From positions 1-23,733 of the forward strand of contig VBOC01000018.1 in assembly GCA_005877655.1 (NCBI GenBank): 23,733 nt of DNA, written 5' to 3'. A program made the position numbers and the translations under genes. Every line of letters begins with the position of its first letter. Position 1 is the stretch's first letter. Under the pieces are notes generated by a model. That model searched no databases. It was not told where the DNA came from and saw only the letters and a program-made list of their open reading frames with translations. Shown one piece after another: positions 15,661-23,171 of the stretch. This DNA is from Ignavibacteria bacterium. Its GTDB lineage: Bacteria > Bacteroidota > Ignavibacteria > UBA10030 > SZUA-254.

Positions 15661-16745
15661 TGAACACCATCGATCGGTACGTCCTCCGTCAATTCATCAC
15701 CACGGCGATTGCCGCACTGGCGGCGTTCATGGTTCTCTTCGTCGTCGTGGACATGATGGAAAACCTCGATGATTTTCTGGACAAGAGCGCGGGAGTCGGC
15801 ATCATCGCAACCTATTACCTCTATTTTCTTCCTGAAATCGCGAAGCTGATGATCCCTGTGGCGATGCTACTCTCCGCACTCTTCACGACCGGCCGGTTGT
15901 CCACCTTCAATGAGCTGACGACGCTGAAATCAAGCGGCATGAGTCTCTACCGTTTTATGGCCCCGCTCGTGATTTTTGCCTTCATCGTCAGCGGCGCCTC
16001 CATCTATTTCAACGGCTGGGTCGTGCCCTTTGCCAACAAGAAAAAGCTCGAGCTCGGCAGGAACTACTTTCAGAAGAATATCGAATTTGTTGCGGAAAAC
16101 AATATTTTCATTCAGGATTCACCCACCAGGATTCTTTCAATAGCGATGTTCGACGACAGCCGGCAGATCGCGCGGCAGGTCAGCATTCAGGATTTCGATG
16201 AGAAGGATCCCACCATCCTCGTCGGACGCTACGACGCAAATGAAATGCGCTGGGATCCGGCGCAAAAATCGTGGACGCTGATCAACGGAATGGAACGGAA
16301 GTTCGATCGGGGAAAGGAATCTCTCGACGCATTCGCGGCCCGGCCGCTCGGATCGCTCAATTTTTCGGCCGAGGATATCCGGAAAAAGCAGGAGAAGCCC
16401 GATGAAATGGATTACAACGACCTGAAGCAGTTTATCATGAATCAGCAGCGCGGCGGACAGGAGGTGGCGCGCTGGCTTGTCGATTTCTACGGCAAGATCG
16501 CGTTTCCGTTCGCGAGCGTCATCGTGGTCATTTTCGGAATCCCGTTCTCATCGGTGAAGCGGCGCAGCGGACTGGGCGTGGAGTTCGGGATCGCGCTCGC
16601 CGTCTGCTTTATTTACATGATATTCCTGAAGGTGAGCCAGGCGTTCGGATACAACGGAGATCTTGACCCGCTCCTCACGGCCTGGCTGGCGAATATCATC
16701 TTCCTCGCAGCGGGAATTTACAACCTGCTGCGCGTCGCGAAATAA
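15657..16745 (+). CDS. lptG: LptF/LptG (YjgP/YjgQ) family permease, LPS export, second of pair
   Basis: The 362-residue protein begins MMNTIDRYVLRQF and overlaps the lptF stop in an ATGA junction, so the two subunits are translationally coupled as expected for a heterodimer. There are membrane segments at about residues 13-35, 48-72 and 97-120, then a periplasmic domain, then three C-terminal segments (FPFASVIVVIFGIPFSS, FGIALAVCFIYMIFL, LLTAWLANIIFLAAGIYNLL). The coupling motif TLKSSGMSLYRFMAP and the conserved GIPFSSVKRRSG after the first C-terminal helix match the family. The length is the usual one for LptG. The stop lies only three bases from the stop of the converging gene. No lptB, lptA or lptC is in the window. 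Confidence 0.9.
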   Translation: MMNTIDRYVLRQFITTAIAALAAFMVLFVVVDMMENLDDFLDKSAGVGIIATYYLYFLPEIAKLMIPVAMLLSALFTTGRLSTFNELTTLKSSGMSLYRFMAPLVIFAFIVSGASIYFNGWVVPFANKKKLELGRNYFQKNIEFVAENNIFIQDSPTRILSIAMFDDSRQIARQVSIQDFDEKDPTILVGRYDANEMRWDPAQKSWTLINGMERKFDRGKESLDAFAARPLGSLNFSAEDIRKKQEKPDEMDYNDLKQFIMNQQRGGQEVARWLVDFYGKIAFPFASVIVVIFGIPFSSVKRRSGLGVEFGIALAVCFIYMIFLKVSQAFGYNGDLDPLLTAWLANIIFLAAGIYNLLRVAK

Positions 16746-16748
16746 AAA

Positions 16749-17468
16749 TCAAAACGTGTACTGGATTTTCGCTTCGGTGACGGGGACGACGCCGAACGGC
16801 GTGGGCTGAACCCTCATTTTCACGTCGGCGTGGAGTGATTTATTGAACCGGGTCGCAGACCAGAAAGCGTCAAGCGCGCTGACAACGTGGTTGACCACAA
16901 CCACGCTCACCCATGTGCTGGCGACATCGTAATAGTTGTTCGCCTTGGCGCGCATCGCCGCGTATTGATAAAACAAGCTTGAGTTACTCTTGATCGGCAG
17001 ATCCCCCTGTGCCAGTGGACGAAGATCGGCGTCATCCCACCCCCGGCTGAACTGATCGTATTTTCCGATCAGCTCGTAGTACTGTTGTTCTCCGTAGTAT
17101 GGCATTTGATGCGTGAACCCGGTCGGGGTGATTAAGACGCTCGAGATATCCCGCTCCATCCTGTTGAGTTCTACCCAATTGACACAGGCGAATGGCGCGT
17201 TGCAGGGGGCGTCCGGGCCGTCCCGGAGCGGATCGTAATCGGCCGAGCTGTGCGCCCCATTCGTGAGAGTGCCGACATTGTCAAGCGTCCATTTCGCATA
17301 CCGCCACGCGCTGTAGTGTTCATTCGCGAAGGTTTGAAAATCTCCCGTCTGCCGGTCGCCCTTCTTATTATACGTATAGGCGATGAGCCACGACGCCGCT
17401 TCGAACGCCACGAACATTCCCGCTTTTAAGTAGCTGTTCGAGTAAAATTCCCCGGTGCCGGGAACCAC
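16749..17468 (-). CDS. DUF5683-like membrane-associated protein, C-terminal part
   Basis: This frame encodes VPGTGEFYSNSYLKAGMFVAFEAASWL, resembling the P-G-x-G-x-F-Y and hydrophobic-helix pattern of DUF5683-type Bacteroidota proteins. Roughly 200 residues without a known catalytic motif follow, ending VTEAKIQYTF. Another short hydrophobic stretch is VVVVNHVVSALDAFW. The function of the family is not known to me; envelope location is inferred. The apparent Met start at 17468 is not the true N-terminus: the same frame continues upstream as KSPWVASGLSLV, and the signal peptide lies in a different frame (17426-17680). Restoring one A in the AAAA run at 17508-17511 joins both halves into a protein of about 310 residues. 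It ends three bases from the lptG stop. Confidence 0.72.
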   Translation of the reverse strand: MVPGTGEFYSNSYLKAGMFVAFEAASWLIAYTYNKKGDRQTGDFQTFANEHYSAWRYAKWTLDNVGTLTNGAHSSADYDPLRDGPDAPCNAPFACVNWVELNRMERDISSVLITPTGFTHQMPYYGEQQYYELIGKYDQFSRGWDDADLRPLAQGDLPIKSNSSLFYQYAAMRAKANNYYDVASTWVSVVVVNHVVSALDAFWSATRFNKSLHADVKMRVQPTPFGVVPVTEAKIQYTF

Positions 17469-17680
17469 AAGGGAAAGGCCGCTTGCGACCCACGGCGATT
17501 TCTCTTCTTTTGATCGCGGTGGAGCGTCAGCGCGGTGCCGAAAAAATCGACGCCCGCGTGACCAGTCAAAGAAATCGCGGGTTTTTCGCCGGCTACGGCG
17601 GTCATACTCCAGAGACCGGACAAGAGAAGCAAGACCGACAGCGTCAAGCCTCCCCGGGTCCCTCCTGCTCGATGGCTCAT
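17426..17680 (-). pseudogene. N-terminal part of the DUF5683-like gene (signal peptide), frameshifted
   Basis: The start MSHRAGGTRGG is followed by a clear signal peptide (LTLSVLLLLSGLWSMTAVAG) and by EKPAISLTGHAGVDFFGTAL. After LHRDQKKR the frame becomes meaningless and stops at 17426, while the real continuation lies in the neighbouring frame. ATG 17680 has AGGA seven bases upstream; ATG 17683 is adjacent and also possible. The start is about 17-20 bases after the stop of the protease/barrel gene, so it belongs to the same operon. From 17680 to 16749 is 932 bases, one short of a multiple of three, which fits a one-base deletion. Confidence 0.68.
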
Positions 17681-17699
17681 CATCCGTTCCTTTCTCTTG

Positions 17700-20600
17700 T
17701 TAGTCCAGGTCGAATCCGAACAGCACGCCGAAGTGAAAGTTCCATTCCTTCCCGTACGTGACGGTCGATCCGGAGTTGCTGAAATAGCGGTTGAATTGGT
17801 CGAATCCATAGGTCGCGTTAAAGAAGATCCGTGTGGGAAATGCGTAATACGAAAACGCCTCAAGACGGAGCTCGATTCCCGCATCCTTTTTGAAGTGCTG
17901 ATCCTTCACACTTCCGCCCGTCCAGGCCTCCCCGGCATCCCCGTAGAACGCCGCGTAGAGTTTGTCGAAATATAACTGCAGGAGACGCAGGTCGATATGC
18001 TGGAACACGGGGAACCGGTACGTCAGGTTCGCGTAGGCGAACTGGTTTCCGCCGAGTGAATAGAACGGATACCCTTTCATCCCCGCGAGGCCGCCGATAT
18101 AAAAATCGAAAAAGTTATCGACAGGAGGATTGAGAATCGTCCCGCCCCGGAGGTGTGCGCTCAGGGTGTGGCTCCACCCCGGAAGTTTTTGCGATTCACG
18201 CCACCCACCCTCGAGGCGGTGGAAATTGATCTGCTTGTACTTCGGCGCCAGCACGCCGTTCGTCACTTCGTACTCGCTTGACGGGTTGAACTTGTTGAAT
18301 TCATAATCGTACCGCAGGCGGATCTTCCGCCCCACCGGATTGATCTCCTGCGTCCGCGAAGGATAGATGCTCTCCAGATTCAGCGACAATGAAACGTCGT
18401 TGCCGATCAGGTAGAGTTCGCTGAACGCCTGGACGAGGTTGTTAGGGGGAGGCAGCTCGGGCAAACTGAACACCCCGACGGAGGCCGTGTAGCGGCTGTG
18501 GGCGTAGCGCAGCTCCATCTCCAGCGCCTCGGTGAAGATTTTCTGTTTGAGCGCGATGTCGAACTCGAGAAGATTATACGAAACATCCACTCCGATCGTG
18601 TCGAGGGGAAGCGTGATCTTGGAGTCGGTGGTGCGGGTGATATTATACGCTTCCAGCGAGAGCGCGGGCTCGAACCCAAGCTGGAAGAGCCCGGGGATCT
18701 TTCCCCGGTAGTCGAAGTTAAAAAACAGGTCGCGCTCCCCTTTCTTATTGAGAGCGCCCCCCGCGAAGAAACCGTACCGGTCCAGGACATCGTAGGAATA
18801 GGCATACACGCCCAGCTTCAGGATGTCGATGCCCTTGTTCTTGGGATTGTAATTATCAACGCGGAGGAATGGAACGAACGCGATATCGGTGGCGATGTTC
18901 CGATAGGTCGTATCGGGATAGGCTGGAACCTTGCTGTCGTCGTACGAACGCAGCGCCTTCCAGTCGAACCGGTCCTTCTCCGGGCCGTCGGATGCGAGCC
19001 CGGGGGGGATCATCGCAACCTCATTCCGTTCGGTCCGCTTGTAGACGGCCGGAGATGAAAGCGGCCGGACCTCTTTCATCAGTGCGATTTTGTAACCGGT
19101 TGACGTATAGCTGGCATACGCCAGCTCGCCCGACCGGCCCATCGCGGGCATGAAGGCGCCCCCGAGCACGTTCGTCAGTTGAACGCTCTCCTTTGATTTG
19201 AGGTCATACTGGTAAATATTGAAAATGCCCGTCTTGTCGCATGCGAAGATAACCTTCGATCCGTCGGCGGTAAAAACGGCGTTTCGTTCATCTTCGGGCG
19301 TGGCGAGGAGAAATGTCACCGCTCCCCCGTCAGCAGGTACGAGTGCAAGATCCCGCCCATCCTTCACCGAGTAGTCAAACAAAATCTGCGAGCCGTCCGG
19401 CGACCATTTTGGGTTGTACACCTGCTCGCCCTCAGCAAAATCAGTAATTTTTCGTATGTCCGATCCGTCGGTCTGCATCGTATAGAGGTTCAACGTCCCG
19501 TCGCTCCCCGCGACGCAGGCGATCCTCTTTCCGTCGGGTGAAACAGCCGGTGAACTCGCCCGCAATCCGCGCGTGAGGCGGGTTTCTTCGCCGTGCTCGA
19601 TGTCGAAGACATAGAGATCGGCGAGGTCTGACCAGTGATCGTTGTGCCTGCCGATTTTTGAGTAGTAGATCTTGCCGCCGTCGGGTGACCATGAGAAACC
19701 GGATCGGATCCCGGATTGAAGAAGCCGTTCTGTTTTCGAGGCAAGATCATAAAGATAAAGCGATGAGAGCGAAAAATAATCTGCGCCTTTGTTCGACACG
19801 TAAGCGAGCTTCTTGCCGTCGGGCGAGAAAGAAGGATAGAAATTGCCGAACCCCACGTCGGCGATTGTTTCCCCCTGGACAAGGGAGTTTTTGAGTTCCG
19901 CACTCCTGGACGCGTAATCCGTCCGGAGGGATTCCTTCCACTCGTTGTATAAATCGCCGCCGCTCTTGCCGGTCGCCGCCTCGATGGCGCCGTCGATCGT
20001 CATCGCGGTTAAGGAACTAAGATTCCGGGAAATCTTTTCGAGTTTGTCGTCGCCGTAGCGCTCCCCGACATAGCGGACGAACGCGAACCCGGCGTTATAC
20101 GATGATTCGTTCCCGAGGCTTGTCTTGCCGAACACCGCCATTTCGTTCCAGCTCAGGAGAGTATTGTCAAGGGCATACATCCGCAGGATCATGTCGCGGT
20201 GGGCGTCCCAGGAGTCGTAGCCGAGCTCCCGGCGGTTGTACTGCGCGACCCCCTCCGCGAACCAGCTTGGCACGGAAAAACCGGAGATGGGATAGGAAAC
20301 GATCCCGTTGGGATAGCCGTACAAGACGTCCGGCCTCCGCTCCGATTCATACTGAAGCCACTGAAGATAAAAAGCCGGAAACTTTCTGCCGAATTTCAGG
20401 GAGGTCTGAATCTGAACGATGTGGGTGAATTCATGCGTCACCACGTTGCGCAGCCAGTTGTGCGTCCCGCGGAGGTCGAAATCGAGGGACGATGCCCAGA
20501 TCTCGACCTTGTTGTCGAAAAAATATGCCGCCCCGTTCGAGAAATCGTCATAGTCCTTGATGACGAAACTGACCTTCCCGTCGGGCTGGTGATGGTACAG

Positions 20601-20804
20601 CGCCGTCACCGGCGCGTAAATATCCTCCGCGACCTTCGCAACGACGCGGGCGGTGCGTTCTGTTCCGGTGTGATAGTGAACGTAGAAATGCTCCGTCTCG
20701 ATGGTCCGCCACGTCAGCTCGGGGTGGTAAAATTCATCCTGGGCGGCGGCTGCGGTGACGAAAAGCAGCATCAAATAAAAAAGACGAAATCCCGGCCCAC
20801 TCAT
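17700..20804 (-). CDS. Secreted zinc-metalloprotease-like / TolB-type beta-propeller / outer-membrane barrel protein
   Basis: The 1034-residue protein has three modules. After a signal peptide (LFYLMLLFVTAAAA, cut near Q22) comes a gluzincin-like peptidase region with HEFTH at 124-128 and a probable third zinc ligand, E184 in WFAEGVAQY. From about 325 to 590 there are at least five TolB/PD40-type blades: FYPSFSPDGKKLAY, FSWSPDGGKIYY, PAVSPDGKRIA, PKWSPDGSQILF and AVFTADGSKVIF. The last ~400 residues are amphipathic strands, with GGLAGMKGYPFYSLGGNQFAYANL resembling the Omp85/surface-antigen barrel signature, ending FHFGVLFGFDLD. I infer an outer-membrane-anchored protease with a propeller between enzyme and barrel; which side the enzyme faces is unknown. 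No POTRA repeats are seen, so it is not a BamA. ATG 20804 overlaps the lipoprotein stop (ATGA). The substrate is unknown. Confidence 0.82.
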   Translation of the reverse strand: MSGPGFRLFYLMLLFVTAAAAQDEFYHPELTWRTIETEHFYVHYHTGTERTARVVAKVAEDIYAPVTALYHHQPDGKVSFVIKDYDDFSNGAAYFFDNKVEIWASSLDFDLRGTHNWLRNVVTHEFTHIVQIQTSLKFGRKFPAFYLQWLQYESERRPDVLYGYPNGIVSYPISGFSVPSWFAEGVAQYNRRELGYDSWDAHRDMILRMYALDNTLLSWNEMAVFGKTSLGNESSYNAGFAFVRYVGERYGDDKLEKISRNLSSLTAMTIDGAIEAATGKSGGDLYNEWKESLRTDYASRSAELKNSLVQGETIADVGFGNFYPSFSPDGKKLAYVSNKGADYFSLSSLYLYDLASKTERLLQSGIRSGFSWSPDGGKIYYSKIGRHNDHWSDLADLYVFDIEHGEETRLTRGLRASSPAVSPDGKRIACVAGSDGTLNLYTMQTDGSDIRKITDFAEGEQVYNPKWSPDGSQILFDYSVKDGRDLALVPADGGAVTFLLATPEDERNAVFTADGSKVIFACDKTGIFNIYQYDLKSKESVQLTNVLGGAFMPAMGRSGELAYASYTSTGYKIALMKEVRPLSSPAVYKRTERNEVAMIPPGLASDGPEKDRFDWKALRSYDDSKVPAYPDTTYRNIATDIAFVPFLRVDNYNPKNKGIDILKLGVYAYSYDVLDRYGFFAGGALNKKGERDLFFNFDYRGKIPGLFQLGFEPALSLEAYNITRTTDSKITLPLDTIGVDVSYNLLEFDIALKQKIFTEALEMELRYAHSRYTASVGVFSLPELPPPNNLVQAFSELYLIGNDVSLSLNLESIYPSRTQEINPVGRKIRLRYDYEFNKFNPSSEYEVTNGVLAPKYKQINFHRLEGGWRESQKLPGWSHTLSAHLRGGTILNPPVDNFFDFYIGGLAGMKGYPFYSLGGNQFAYANLTYRFPVFQHIDLRLLQLYFDKLYAAFYGDAGEAWTGGSVKDQHFKKDAGIELRLEAFSYYAFPTRIFFNATYGFDQFNRYFSNSGSTVTYGKEWNFHFGVLFGFDLD

Positions 20805-21457
20805 CCGAGCGTGAATCCTGCGGTCGTACGTTGATCCTTCTTCAATTGAACAGACGGGTAATCGGCCCGGAGATTGAGCCTCACAAGTATGAGTTCGAGG
20901 TCCGATCGAACCTGAAGAGTTCTGTCGTAGACGTTGTCCGGAGTGTACGAATCGAATACGGTTCCCACGGGCAGCCGATCGCCCGTCAGGACAAAGTGTC
21001 CGAGGGGGTCGGTTGTCGCCGAGACGTTCCCGCCAACGACGACGATCGAATACTTGAAGATCACGGAGTCGATGGCATACCGGACGAGATACTCGCCGCT
21101 CGGAGCGATCGCGCCGTGCAGGTCACGCCCATCCCAAAGAAAATGCGGCACCGATCCCCTCGGAAGATAGTTCAAAAAGAGCTGCCGAACAAACGCGTAG
21201 TCCGGCGTATACACCGCCACATCCACGATCTTGTTGGGGTCGGTGACGATGACTTTCTGGGTATCGATGGGGGTATCGCTCACGACATCGTAATTATAGA
21301 ATAGCCGCACGACAACACTGTCAAGGGGAATCCCGTTCGGGGATGTCACCGTGCCGTCCAGTTGATATCCCTGGATGGATGAAGTCGTTTGAAAGGGCTG
21401 GATGTCGCGACAGGAGAAAAGGAGAGCGCACAAACCGATCAGGACTGCTTGCCGCAT
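20801..21457 (-). CDS. Small envelope lipoprotein with FlgD-like motif, function unknown
   Basis: The 218-residue protein starts with a lipoprotein-type signal, MRQAVLIGLCALLFSC, with Cys16 as the lipidated residue; Phe at -2 is unusual for a lipobox. A carboxypeptidase-regulatory-like strand region follows (LDGTVTSPNGIPLDSVVVRL). Then comes HFLWDGRDLHGAIAPSGEYLVRY, which resembles the W-D-G-x-D-x-x-G...P-x-G-x-Y pattern of FlgD-type Ig-like domains. A second beta segment, ATTDPLGHFVL, follows. No enzyme motif is seen. GAGG lies six bases before ATG 21457. The stop overlaps the start of the protease/propeller/barrel gene, and the secreted protease gene ends seven bases upstream. I infer a periplasmic or surface partner of one of those two proteins. 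Confidence 0.75.
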   Translation of the reverse strand: MRQAVLIGLCALLFSCRDIQPFQTTSSIQGYQLDGTVTSPNGIPLDSVVVRLFYNYDVVSDTPIDTQKVIVTDPNKIVDVAVYTPDYAFVRQLFLNYLPRGSVPHFLWDGRDLHGAIAPSGEYLVRYAIDSVIFKYSIVVVGGNVSATTDPLGHFVLTGDRLPVGTVFDSYTPDNVYDRTLQVRSDLELILVRLNLRADYPSVQLKKDQRTTAGFTLG

Positions 21458-21464
21458 CGGCGCC

Positions 21465-23171
21465 TCATTTCACGACGGCAATCTTAATGACCGCTGAACC
21501 GCCTTCCCCCGATCCTGCGGCTTCGATGCGCGCAAAATAGATCCCGCTCTGGATGTTGGCAACATTCCAGTCAACCTCGTTATCAAGCCCACCCGCTCCG
21601 GGCCCGTCGAATTCGGTGACCTGGTCTCCGGCAAGATCAAAAATCCGTATGTGGACGTTCGCGGGGTTTTTCACATAGTAGCGAATATGGGTTTTATACC
21701 CGTGCGCCCTATCCACGGGGTTCGGCCAGTTATACGCGCGTGAGGCCGGAAAAAATTCCGAGGTAAGAGGACGGGGCACCGGGGCCGATCCCTCATAGCC
21801 TGTGTGTTGCGCGTCGTGGAGGTACATCGGCCACGGAGTCTTCGAAGAGTCATAGGGCGAATTCATCTCCCATGCATAAAGAAAGTGATCGTCGCTTGCG
21901 ATGGCCACTCCGGCCCGGCCGGATTGAGTCTTAAACAGGGTCGGGGATGCAACAAGCCTTCCTCCCGTCTGAAGCGGAAATCCGGCAAGAAGCTTGCCGT
22001 GAGCGTTGTACGCGAAGATCAATCCCTCCTCTGTTCCGACCAGGATATCAAGAACCCCGTCGCCGTCGATATCGCCGATCACAGGAGATGCAACGAGGGG
22101 ATTTTTCGTCGGCACCTTGATCGGGAAATAGTCGAGGGGAAAGCCGGCGGAATTCAATGCATAAATCCTCTCTCCCGCGGTAAACACGATGTCTTTCTTC
22201 CCGTCGCCGTCTACATCTGCAATAGCCGGGGAAGTAGAGATTGATTCCTGCACGTTGACGGGAAATGGGCGAAGAACGTTTCCCGCGGAATCCAGCACAA
22301 AGACCTGGCCGTTCTTTCCGAGAACGACAATTTCGAGGGACTCTCCTCCGATGAGCTTCGCGACAGCAGGCGATCCCGATAATGGATTGGCCAGCAAGAC
22401 TTCCCACTGGGGTGCAGCCGCGCCATTGACGGAGGATACCGAACTGTCGTTGGTGATGAGAATGAAGTGATTCTCATTTCCAAATGTTGCCGCGCCGGAG
22501 TATTTTCCGTTACCCGCCAACAGGCGAATCATATCCGGAGAGTCCTGTGTCACAAGGCCGTGTCCGGCCCATATCACCCAGGTTTTCCCCCCGGCGATCT
22601 GATAGTACGGAACGTCCTGTGCGTATAAGGAAGTAATCGGGGAGCGCGCCGAATCGGCACTGCCGTCTCCATCGATGTCGACGGTATTGAAGATGATCGG
22701 TTGTCCATACAACGAACTCCGCCTGTAATAACGAAAGGTGGCAATTTGTACCGTTCCATTCTTGGCAAAGTCGTAGACAATCGGAGGCGAATAGAACCAT
22801 CCCGGATAGGAAACAAACGTTCCCAGGCTGTCTGTTCTCGGTAGAAAAGAATTTCCGTTCTGCCTCCAGGCCAGGATGTCTCCGCTCGGGAGATAGCCTG
22901 TATCGGCGCTAGAATTCTTGCCCGATGTCGAAATCAGCAGCTCCGAAATCCCATCCCCGTCCAGATCCGCAGCCACGACAGGCGAGATTCCTGCGGCCGC
23001 TCTCATATTCTTGGGGAACCCTGCCAGGGGCCGCACTTCCTCATCCCCAACCTGTATTCTCGCGGTCATTCTAGGGCCGCGCGCAGAAAACTCTTTAATA
23101 TAGATGTGGCTCTCCGCATGATCATTGCTCAGGCTGCCCGGATGGGAGGTCGCCGGCGTACCAAAAATCAA
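21465..23171 (-). CDS. T9SS-secreted M6-type protease: FG-GAP propeller and sorting domain (main frame)
   Basis: This frame carries FG-GAP/VCBS-type propeller repeats with calcium-binding DxDxDG loops: DLDGDGISE, DIDGDGSAD, DVDGDGKKD and DIDGDGVLD. The last ~85 residues form a T9SS type A sorting domain: NWPNPVD, VKNPANVHIRIFDLAGDQV, IQSGIYFARIEA, then VIKIAVVK at the very end. Such a domain directs export through SprA and surface attachment or release. The apparent start (MIFGTPATSHPG) is not real; the reading begins upstream in another frame (from the window edge to 23163) and switches here at a run of five A/T bases. The gene is first in the visible operon, seven bases before the lipoprotein gene. 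Confidence 0.82.
   Translation of the reverse strand: MIFGTPATSHPGSLSNDHAESHIYIKEFSARGPRMTARIQVGDEEVRPLAGFPKNMRAAAGISPVVAADLDGDGISELLISTSGKNSSADTGYLPSGDILAWRQNGNSFLPRTDSLGTFVSYPGWFYSPPIVYDFAKNGTVQIATFRYYRRSSLYGQPIIFNTVDIDGDGSADSARSPITSLYAQDVPYYQIAGGKTWVIWAGHGLVTQDSPDMIRLLAGNGKYSGAATFGNENHFILITNDSSVSSVNGAAAPQWEVLLANPLSGSPAVAKLIGGESLEIVVLGKNGQVFVLDSAGNVLRPFPVNVQESISTSPAIADVDGDGKKDIVFTAGERIYALNSAGFPLDYFPIKVPTKNPLVASPVIGDIDGDGVLDILVGTEEGLIFAYNAHGKLLAGFPLQTGGRLVASPTLFKTQSGRAGVAIASDDHFLYAWEMNSPYDSSKTPWPMYLHDAQHTGYEGSAPVPRPLTSEFFPASRAYNWPNPVDRAHGYKTHIRYYVKNPANVHIRIFDLAGDQVTEFDGPGAGGLDNEVDWNVANIQSGIYFARIEAAGSGEGGSAVIKIAVVK

Noticed and set aside
17700..20804. Calling the 1034-residue protein BamA or TolB
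   Set aside because: There are no POTRA repeats, and a zinc-protease region precedes the TolB-like blades; neither name fits the whole protein.
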